Part shown: piece after piece, positions 20,998-26,485 of the stretch
How positions within the stretch are numbered: position 1 is the first letter of the stretch
Layout of the letters: each line of letters begins with the position of its first letter
Source of the DNA: CAYURH01 sp964447105
GTDB taxonomy: Bacteria; Patescibacteriota; Saccharimonadia; Saccharimonadales; EFPC-124
Length of the DNA: 26,485 bases
Assembly (NCBI GenBank): GCA_964447105.1
Contig: CAYURH010000016.1
Coordinates: forward strand, 1 to 26,485
Reading direction: 5' to 3'
The notes under the pieces: model-generated
What the model was told of the DNA's origin: nothing
Database searches by the model: none
Seen by the model: the letters and a program-made list of their open reading frames with translations, nothing else
Translations under genes and position numbers: made by a program

Positions 20998-21990
20998 TTA
21001 AGAGTAAGTCCCAATAACCTTCTTAATCTTCTTCAATCTGACTATTGCTATGAGTATTTTGTGCAGTAAGGGCAATTTTGAAAGTTTTCTGTCTAGATCG
21101 TAATTTGCGTTAGGATTACTTACATTAAGGAGTGTGCTAAACGGCGTGCCACTAAGGTACCGGAGCCATCCTTCCTTCACTGGGTGATCATTCGGCGTCA
21201 TCCATGGCCGTCCATACCAGCCAGACATACAGTGAACCGCTGTTGGGTTTGCGAGAGCTTTTTTAATGTGAGAATTAGAGTAGTAGCCCTTGCGAGTACC
21301 GTAAATAAACTTGGTGAATCTTACTCCATCATAAAACTGGCTGAAGAGATTATATTTGATATCGAGCTTCTTGGTGTTTTTTCCGCAACAGATATTAATA
21401 ATATCCTGATCGGCCAGCCAATAGTTCTTACCCGTCTCTTGATATGACTTGAGAATTTTTTCTGTAAAATTATTCTTCTTCCAATTTTCCTGGTTCACGA
21501 GCATCAGGCCTGCATTGTAGTAGGTGTCAGCTTGCGAAAGCTTTATGACTTGCTTATACCATCCACCTATAAAATCCTCTACCATGCCTAGCGAGTGATT
21601 GTCCAAATCGAAGCCACTTAGATCAGCTACAGAATTGAGGATAAGTATGTCGCAGTCAACATAAAGTAGTTTGCCAGTTTTGGTCTTTACGTCGCGATAT
21701 GCAAAAATTTTGAAGTATGGCGCATAACTTTCACCCCTATAAGGCGCAACTCCTAGTGTTTTTAGCTCGCTAACTATAGGCTTAGCATCAATGAACTCCA
21801 GATTTTGTTTGTGTTTCTCTGCAATCTCCTTTATTCGTTTTTTATTAGCTGAAGTTATTCCGTCGCTCATAATATGAATAAAGAGATCCATATCCTTATT
21901 GTTCTCAAGTAGAGACTCCAGCGAGACACCACAAAGAAGTGCGTAGGCGTCATCGCATTGATATAGGATATCAAGTGATTTTTTGGTCAT
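20998..21990 (-). CDS. GT8-family glycosyltransferase
   Basis: The 330-residue protein matches the glycogenin/LgtC group (GT8, retaining). It starts with LDILYQCDDAYALLCGVSL, then has YFKIFAYRD, the metal motif YVDCDILIL with D112-x-D114, YYNAGLMLVN at 157-166, ADQDIIN at 193-199 and HCMSGWYGRPW from H253, which corresponds to the H-x-x-x-x-K-P-W motif of the family. The C-terminus is basic and amphipathic (HKILIAIVRLKKIKKVIG), suggesting attachment to the inner face of the membrane. It probably adds a galactosyl- or glucosyl-type residue to a surface glycan; donor and acceptor are unknown. It is 8 bases downstream of the Nudix gene, so they share an operon. Confidence 0.9.
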   Translation of the reverse strand: MTKKSLDILYQCDDAYALLCGVSLESLLENNKDMDLFIHIMSDGITSANKKRIKEIAEKHKQNLEFIDAKPIVSELKTLGVAPYRGESYAPYFKIFAYRDVKTKTGKLLYVDCDILILNSVADLSGFDLDNHSLGMVEDFIGGWYKQVIKLSQADTYYNAGLMLVNQENWKKNNFTEKILKSYQETGKNYWLADQDIINICCGKNTKKLDIKYNLFSQFYDGVRFTKFIYGTRKGYYSNSHIKKALANPTAVHCMSGWYGRPWMTPNDHPVKEGWLRYLSGTPFSTLLNVSNPNANYDLDRKLSKLPLLHKILIAIVRLKKIKKVIGTYS

Positions 21991-21998
21991 AGGTTAGA

Positions 21999-22457
21999 CT
22001 AGTCTGACGCAGGAAATATTCGTGTAAATTCTAGTAGCCGCCCAACAATTTCTGCGCTCGAAGCTTTTAGCTTACTCTGGGCTTCTTCGGGCGTCACCCA
22101 CTCGATATGATCATACTCATCGTCATGGGTGCCGGTATCAGCAACCCACTTCAGTGCAAAATAATGCGTGGCTTTAGAGATCTTCGCGCCGCTATTTTTA
22201 TCAACGCCCTCCGCAAGGCTGCTGCCAAGGTAGCCAACTATCTCTGCTGTCTGGCCGCTCTCTTCTTCGACTTCACGGAGCGCGCAGCCTTCCAATGTCT
22301 CACCAAAATGGAGCGTGCCTTTTGGAATATCAAAGCTGCCGTCATGGCGCACTAAGAGCATAACTTCCAGCTTGTCATCCTGAGAGCGGTATACAATGCC
22401 GCCGCACGATACATGGTAAGGCCATTCTTTTGTTAGGCGATATTCTTTGATTGACAT
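21999..22457 (-). CDS. Nudix hydrolase, Ap4A hydrolase-like
   Basis: The 152-residue protein has SCGGIVYRSQDDKLEVMLLV, then the complete Nudix box GTLHFGETLEGCALREVEEE followed by SG, with all catalytic glutamates. The layout (DIPKG before the box, THYFALKW and EYDHIEWVTPEEA after) is that of diadenosine-tetraphosphate-hydrolase-like enzymes, which clear dinucleoside polyphosphates or other nucleotide derivatives. Its ATG overlaps the stop codon of the phosphatase-kinase gene by one base (TAATG), so the two are translationally coupled. GT8 follows 8 bases later. A nucleotide-sugar or nucleotide-clearing role in the cluster is inferred. Confidence 0.9.
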   Translation of the reverse strand: MSIKEYRLTKEWPYHVSCGGIVYRSQDDKLEVMLLVRHDGSFDIPKGTLHFGETLEGCALREVEEESGQTAEIVGYLGSSLAEGVDKNSGAKISKATHYFALKWVADTGTHDDEYDHIEWVTPEEAQSKLKASSAEIVGRLLEFTRIFPASD

Positions 22458-23572
22458 TAGTAACTCTCCTTTATTTGATCGAGGATCATTTTAACTACTT
22501 CATCCCTGGATTTCTCGGGCCCAACTACTATTTCTGACTCGATACCTAGGCGATCGCCCTCTCGATACCACGCGCGCATTTCTTGTTCGCCAAAGTCATC
22601 AGCCTTCGCGCGCGTTGCATGACGGCGCAGGGTTTCCTCAAAAGGTATGTCTAGGGTGTAGACGAGGCTTCTATCGAACTTTGCAAATAATTCAGCGAGC
22701 AGGACGTCATGCTTAGGGCGGCCAACCATGCCATCTATAATTACTATATAACCATACTTTGCTCCAATGTCCGCGAGGTTACGGATCATATCACCCAGTA
22801 CGTTGTAATAGCTTGGGCTTTCAGGGGTGATAAAGTCTTCCTTCAGCATATCTTTGGAGATAAGAAGAACATTGTCGCCCAGTTTGCCCCTCAACCCCTC
22901 TGCGACGGTTGACTTGCCGCTGCCAGAATTGCCACGAAGGATTACAAGTATGTTTTCCGCGCCCAACAGCTCCACACCAGAAATATCCCCACCTTTATCT
23001 TCAATAAGTTGTCCTTTGAATTCAGCGCCGATATCTTTCCACTGCTTTGGCGGTAGCCCGCGTGAGCTGCCAACAAGCGTATTGAGCACACTACCATGCG
23101 TGACGGCGATAGGGCTGCCGTCGGCTGCAAGAAGGCGCCCCCGGGCCACTACCATGCGTCCTGTGGCGCTTTCAATCGATTCACCACCAGGTGCCTCATC
23201 AGTAAATATTTGATCTGCCGACAAGTTACGATGCAGATGCGGGGCTAGATCAGGGTTTGCGACTACTTCGCTTACCGTCATGCCCTCCAAGACTCCAAAA
23301 TGTTGCGCACGCAGATCGTCATCGACAATGACTTCAAACCCCAACGCGTTTGCAAAAATTTCCGAAGTCTGAGTGGCGCGACGTAATGGGCTTGTCACAA
23401 TCGTTTCATTCAGATCGATTAAGTGAATTGCTGTGCGAGCAAGTTTCTTCGCAATATAGCGAGCACGATCTACGCCCAGCTCGCTCAGGTCACGATCAAT
23501 ACCTGAGCCTACAATTTCTTGTGGCCTGCGATCTATAGGCGCATGCTGCGTCCAATAAATTCTTTCGGTCAT
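22457..23572 (-). CDS. Fusion of histidine phosphatase and P-loop kinase domains
   Basis: The 371-residue protein joins two enzymes. Residues 1 to about 195 are a histidine phosphatase (PGAM-like): H10 in WTQHAPID (the usual R-H-G reads Q-H-A), SPLRRATQTSEIF with R64, E96 in GVLEGM, and H159 in VTHGSVLN. Residues about 206-371 are a P-loop kinase: Walker A GNSGSGKST at 214-222, SKDMLKEDF, VIIDGMVGRP and a basic lid RRHATRAKADDF. The order is the reverse of eukaryotic 6-phosphofructo-2-kinase/fructose-2,6-bisphosphatase. Substrate is unknown; a sugar, nucleotide or RNA end is possible. It is the first gene of the leftward cluster and coupled to the Nudix gene. Confidence 0.88.
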   Translation of the reverse strand: MTERIYWTQHAPIDRRPQEIVGSGIDRDLSELGVDRARYIAKKLARTAIHLIDLNETIVTSPLRRATQTSEIFANALGFEVIVDDDLRAQHFGVLEGMTVSEVVANPDLAPHLHRNLSADQIFTDEAPGGESIESATGRMVVARGRLLAADGSPIAVTHGSVLNTLVGSSRGLPPKQWKDIGAEFKGQLIEDKGGDISGVELLGAENILVILRGNSGSGKSTVAEGLRGKLGDNVLLISKDMLKEDFITPESPSYYNVLGDMIRNLADIGAKYGYIVIIDGMVGRPKHDVLLAELFAKFDRSLVYTLDIPFEETLRRHATRAKADDFGEQEMRAWYREGDRLGIESEIVVGPEKSRDEVVKMILDQIKESY

Positions 23573-23667
23573 GGCTGCAATGATATCTCGGGTTGCCTAA
23601 AAATAATAGTCGAGGGTGAATTAACATCCTAATAGAGGTGGTCGATAGAAACAAAACCTTGTCTTTA

Positions 23668-23690
23668 GCCTGTAGGGAATCGAACCAGGC
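23668..23690 (-). other. tRNA T-arm-like fragment
   Basis: On the minus strand GGTTCGATTCCCTAC is the typical T-loop and 3' T-stem of a tRNA, but the 5' T-stem does not pair and no acceptor, D or anticodon arm is found. It differs from the nearby tRNA-Glu T-arm. GCCTG/CAGGC can pair around it. It may be a tRNA relic or integration scar, or chance. The rest of 23573-23774 shows only a possible TATTAT box for the leftward cluster. Confidence 0.25.
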
Positions 23691-23774
23691 ATAACACGGG
23701 CGGCGGCGAAAAAGAAAAGATCCGCGTATGAAATCTCGAACCTTTTCTTATCTGTAAATTTGAAAATAATTTCA

Positions 23775-23849
23775 TGGTGACCCCACGGAGAGTCGAACTC
23801 CGGTTGTCGGGATGAGAACCCGGTGTCCTAACCACTAGACGATGGGGCC
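23775..23849 (-). tRNA. tRNA-Glu (anticodon CUC)
   Basis: The 75-base gene on the minus strand folds as a cloverleaf: acceptor GGCCCCA/TGGGGTC (one G-U), D-arm with GTGGTTAGGAC, anticodon loop TTCTCAT giving CTC, T-arm CGGAG-TTCGACT-CTCCG, and an encoded CCA end (23775-23777). The outermost anticodon-stem pair is C-A rather than Watson-Crick, and the discriminator base is A. A TATAAT box lies at 23883-23888 upstream. It separates the glycan cluster from the two-component group. Confidence 0.93.
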
Positions 23850-23855
23850 GAGTGA

Positions 23856-23929
23856 GGAAAGTGTAATGTGTGCTTGCACACTATTATACTTTCCGAGCGA
23901 GGCCTTATATCCCGTAGGGATATGGGGCC
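23856..23929 (-). promoter_or_regulatory. tRNA-Glu promoter region with two hairpins
   Basis: TATAAT on the minus strand (23883-23888) is a good -10 box for tRNA-Glu, without a clear -35. GGAAAGT/ACTTTCC (23856-23862/23888-23894) with GTGTG/CACAC (23868-23872/23877-23881) form an imperfect hairpin in the pre-tRNA leader. ATATCCC/GGGATAT with GGCC arms form a second (23901-23929). Nothing else is recognisable up to 24089. Confidence 0.45.
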
Positions 23930-24089
23930 GTGAACGAGAAAGGTGCGGGCAGAGCTTGCACTGCCAAGCATCTGGCGAACGAACGTACTATTTTTTCTAG
24001 CGCAACTAAACTCTACCACAACAGATATGATTCGTCGAGCCTACCGATTGGTTTGGCTTCCTGTGCACGCTGCTGGGGTCATTAAAATA

Positions 24090-24620
24090 TCACCCCTTGC
24101 TTATTTTGGTTTTGCGCCGGAGATCATGCTGTTTTTTCAAGTAGTCACCCCAGGCAAAAGCTATCGCAAACGCAATTATGCCAACCCCTATGAAGACCAG
24201 GGCAAAAACGGTCACCCCTGAATGTATGAGATAGATTGATTCTCTACCATGAGGGGTGTCGATGGCTTTCACTTGGCCGTTGATGCGATAGACGTATGTG
24301 GTCTCCCCAACGTACAAATCGCCGATACGTTGGTCGGTTTGGATGGTTTCGACGCCGTCGCGTGTTTGCAGGATGATTTGTGTGTCTGAGTCGCGCGTTG
24401 TCAGGTCGGAATCGAAATAGTTCAGACCTAGGCCCTTGATAGTAACCTGTTCTTTTTGGACGCAAGGCTGTGCCACGCCCGACGAGCAATCTGGCGTGTG
24501 GCTGAGCTGGCTTTCGCTGGTTTGTTGAGCAGCGGTCCAGTAGGATATGACAACGATTGCGAGTACAACGCTAATAACAACCCAAATGATGCTTTTCTTT
24601 TTGGTATCCGGCGATTTCAT
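24090..24620 (-). CDS. Membrane protein with two transmembrane helices, unknown function
   Basis: The 176-residue product has a basic start (MKSPDTKKKS), a first membrane helix (IIWVVISVVLAIVVISYW, about 10-28), an extracytoplasmic beta-rich domain (about 30-128) and a second helix (GVTVFALVFIGVGIIAFAIA, about 134-153), ending in a basic tail. The domain holds one cysteine pair (CSSGVAQPC) and strands such as TIKGLGLNYFDS. The layout of two helices around a small domain resembles DUF3592-like proteins, but this is tentative. It is 31 bases after the preceding gene and may be the last gene of the kinase-regulator group. Confidence 0.65.
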   Translation of the reverse strand: MKSPDTKKKSIIWVVISVVLAIVVISYWTAAQQTSESQLSHTPDCSSGVAQPCVQKEQVTIKGLGLNYFDSDLTTRDSDTQIILQTRDGVETIQTDQRIGDLYVGETTYVYRINGQVKAIDTPHGRESIYLIHSGVTVFALVFIGVGIIAFAIAFAWGDYLKKQHDLRRKTKISKG

Positions 24621-24651
24621 ATCACTACGATATCACGGCGCCGGACAAAGC

Positions 24652-25233
24652 TTAAGCGGCTTCGCGGATTTGCGGCATAACTTGCGTGGGGCCGCGGAGC
24701 GCTTCTGCGGCATGACGCCCAACACGTTCGCCCGTGGGGAACAAAATGATTTCGGCTGTTGGCCTATCGTCGGCTTGGTGTGAAGTGAACGGCATTTCGC
24801 GGCCGTCGTCGAGTTGGCGCAAGCTTCGGATGGATGCCAGCGCCATGTCGGCCATGTCGTCTGGTAGTGGCATCTCAACGGCAGATATTTCAGTAGCGAC
24901 TTCTTGCCGGCGTGGGTATGGCCGTGGCCGTGTGTCGGGCTGGTCGGCAGTGGCAACGTGTAGCTTGACAGTATTCGCTTCAGTCTCGTCACCGAAAACA
25001 TCGTCTAAAAACCAGGCGTCAGCCAGTCTGGCCTGTGCTTTTTTCTCGGCTCGCGCTGCTTTGTTGCGGGTGCGCCAGGCGTCGAAGCGCGATTGCAAGT
25101 GGTCGGCTCGAGTATCGCTCAAGCCAAAGAGTAAGGCGGCAGCACCAATAAGTCCTCGCATACCTTCGCGGGTGTTGCGGCGTTCGTATTCAAAATTCGC
25201 GCTACGCGGGGTGGTTTCGGCCGAAGTTGTCAT
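24652..25233 (-). CDS. Hydrophilic protein of unknown function
   Basis: The 193-residue product is not recognised. It has one short apolar patch (GLIGAAALLFGLSD, about 26-39), a strongly basic helix rich in Ala, Arg and Lys (RTRNKAARAEKKAQARLADA, about 54-73), then an acidic, Pro/Arg-rich middle that looks disordered. The C-terminal third contains TAEIILFPTGERVGRHAAEA. The ATG at 25233 lacks a clear ribosome site. It is 41 bases after the CheY-like gene on the same strand, so it may be a target or accessory of that pathway; this is positional inference only. Confidence 0.6.
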   Translation of the reverse strand: MTTSAETTPRSANFEYERRNTREGMRGLIGAAALLFGLSDTRADHLQSRFDAWRTRNKAARAEKKAQARLADAWFLDDVFGDETEANTVKLHVATADQPDTRPRPYPRRQEVATEISAVEMPLPDDMADMALASIRSLRQLDDGREMPFTSHQADDRPTAEIILFPTGERVGRHAAEALRGPTQVMPQIREAA

Positions 25234-25274
25234 AATCTGGCTATGGTAAACTATAAGTTCTTAGGTGTCAACGC

Positions 25275-25658
25275 TTATGGTGCGGTCTGCAGGTTACCGA
25301 TGATGTCTATAAGTTTGCGCGGCGTGATATCGGCTTTGATCAAATAACCGTCGGCTTTGCTCTGCATAGCCAGGCGGGATTCGTCGTCTTGGCTAAAATT
25401 GGTTAACACAAGTATGCGCGAATGCGGCACTAGGTCGTGCTCGCCGCGTAGTCGTTTGAGTATATCGGTGCCGTTTTGCTGAGGTAGTAAGATGTCGAGC
25501 AAGATCAGGTCGTATGTTTTGGATGTGGCGGCTTTGAGCCCATCGTCGCCGTTGGTTTGCAAATCTACCTCATAGCCAGCGCGCTTAAGGCTGCGCACAT
25601 ACATTTCTGAGATAAACAGGTCGTCTTCGATGCATAGGATGGTTTTGATGGGTTTCAT
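25275..25658 (-). CDS. Single-domain (CheY-like) response regulator
   Basis: The 127-residue receiver domain has D12 and D13 in CIEDDLF, phosphoacceptor D55 in LILLDILLP, T86 in LVLTNFS and K108 in LIKAD. There is no output domain, so it must signal by contact with a partner or act as a phosphorelay intermediate. Its ATG follows the histidine kinase stop codon after 1 base, with AAGG inside the kinase gene end, so expression is coupled and the two are cognate. This regulator and the one at 7103 both lack DNA-binding domains. Confidence 0.9.
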   Translation of the reverse strand: MKPIKTILCIEDDLFISEMYVRSLKRAGYEVDLQTNGDDGLKAATSKTYDLILLDILLPQQNGTDILKRLRGEHDLVPHSRILVLTNFSQDDESRLAMQSKADGYLIKADITPRKLIDIIGNLQTAP

Positions 25659-25659
25659 A

Positions 25660-26485
25660 CTATTGCCTTACCATGGCGTGGTTTTTGATCCAGCCTTCTT
25701 GGCGTTGGGTGATATCCTGCGTACCATTATCACCTGCTTTCAGTTTGTCGGCAACACTGTCATAGATAGGCAGCGTAAACCCAAATGTACTCCCCTGCCC
25801 TTCGACAGATCGTGCCCAGATACTGCCGCCGTGCGCTTCTACGATGGCTTTGCAGATATATAGGCCCAATCCCGTACCGGGTATGGCCTGGCGCGAACGG
25901 TGCGAACGGTAAAAGCGCGAAAACAGATTGCCCACTATGGAGCCAGGCATGCCTATGCCGTCGTCGTGTATGGTAGTTTCGACAAATCCGTCTTTGGCGC
26001 TGGCCGACACGGTGACGGTGCCGCCATCGTGGCTGTATTTGATGGCGTTGTCTACGAGGTTGCTTAGCACTTCGCTAATGCCACTGCGGTCAGCGGCGAC
26101 GGCTGGCAGGTCGGCGGGGATGTCGAACACGACGCTGCGTTTTTGGGTCTTGGCGCGTAGAGCTAGGTCTGGCAGTACGCCGTCGACGATTGTTTTGAGG
26201 CTATCTTGCGCCAGATGGAGCTTGAACTGGTCGCGGTCGTAGCGCGATACGTTCAAAATATTATTGACGTAGCTCGATAGGCGTTCGGATGACACCTGTA
26301 GACGCTCCAGTAGCATGCGTTGATCGTCGTTGAGTGCACCGTCGAGTTCTTGCTGAAATACATCTATGTAGCAGCGGATCACAGTGATCGGTCCTCCGAG
26401 CCCATGTGCGGCCAGGGCAATGAAATCCATGTCCTCTTGGTCGGCTGCGTAGATGGCGGTGCCGTCAAATGGTACAGGTATTGCT
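25660..26485 (-). CDS. Histidine kinase, N-terminus cut by the window end
   Basis: The frame stays open to the last base of the window. An internal Met at 26430 is not the start, because conserved-looking sequence (YAADQEDMDFIALAAH) runs through it. The dimerisation domain has the phosphoacceptor His in LAAHGLGGPITVIRCYID; the normal H-E-x-R-T-P box reads H-G-L-G-G-P. The ATPase domain is complete: NLVDNAIKYSHDGG, DDGIGMP, FSRFYR and GTGLGLYIC, so ATP binding should be intact. Sensor domains lie outside the window. A 20-residue polar tail follows. It is coupled to the CheY-like gene. Loss of the acidic residue after His may change phosphotransfer or phosphatase activity. Confidence 0.88.
   Translation of the reverse strand, partial: AIPVPFDGTAIYAADQEDMDFIALAAHGLGGPITVIRCYIDVFQQELDGALNDDQRMLLERLQVSSERLSSYVNNILNVSRYDRDQFKLHLAQDSLKTIVDGVLPDLALRAKTQKRSVVFDIPADLPAVAADRSGISEVLSNLVDNAIKYSHDGGTVTVSASAKDGFVETTIHDDGIGMPGSIVGNLFSRFYRSHRSRQAIPGTGLGLYICKAIVEAHGGSIWARSVEGQGSTFGFTLPIYDSVADKLKAGDNGTQDITQRQEGWIKNHAMVRQ

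Noticed and set aside
23850..24089. Short frames between the tRNA and the 24090 gene
   Set aside because: No ribosome sites or protein-like composition; the segment is explained by the tRNA promoter region and hairpins.
1..26485. CRISPR arrays, insertion sequences and stop-codon recoding
   Set aside because: No regularly spaced direct repeats, no transposase or terminal-repeat pair were seen, and TGA ends several genes normally.

Overview
The window reads as a contig end from a small-genome bacterium, most likely of the Candidate Phyla Radiation (Patescibacteria) and possibly Saccharibacteria. This is an inference. It rests on compact housekeeping genes with weak or absent Shine-Dalgarno sites, a short TsaC-type protein, a type IV pilin-like protein, many ORFan membrane proteins and no biosynthetic operons. 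UGA is used as an ordinary stop, which argues against Gracilibacteria and Absconditabacteria.

Layout. Positions 1-310 look foreign: a Thr/Gly-rich beta-strand-repeat protein on the + strand runs head-on into topA, which is cut after 69 residues, so a chimeric contig end is likely. From 0.3 to 13.4 kb there is a housekeeping backbone: topA, dprA, der-pth (ATGA overlap), an rsuA/rluB-type pseudouridine synthase behind a histidine kinase/response regulator pair with Pro/Ala-rich tails, tsaC, an ABC exporter and a VOC protein. Between 1.45 and 1.77 kb lies an apparent ~287-nt structured non-coding RNA with a near-consensus promoter and an intrinsic terminator; I could not assign it to a known class.

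Six isolated genes with strikingly GC-rich third positions are scattered between the backbone genes (1885-2364, 2615-3070, 5117-6310, 10051-10422, 13470-13733, 16075-17538). Five encode membrane or exported proteins. Most have a strong sigma70-type promoter (17-nt spacer, often extended -10), a leader with predicted hairpins, and a long GC-rich inverted repeat just after the stop. This recurring cassette is the most unusual feature of the window.

From 13.8 to 17.6 kb there is a surface-protein region: a YdeI-like protein, a pilin-like protein, a membrane-anchored protein with a similar-looking ectodomain, and a secreted M23 peptidase with FG-GAP-like repeats. From 17.7 to 23.6 kb come a Nudix hydrolase divergent from a nucleotidyltransferase, then a leftward cluster of a phosphatase-kinase fusion, a Nudix hydrolase, GT8 and GT2 glycosyltransferases and an unknown helical protein. 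A tRNA-Glu(CUC) separates this from a final leftward group: a histidine kinase cut by the window end, a coupled CheY-like regulator and two unknown proteins. Several backbone genes have a -10 box so close to the start codon that leaderless mRNAs are likely.
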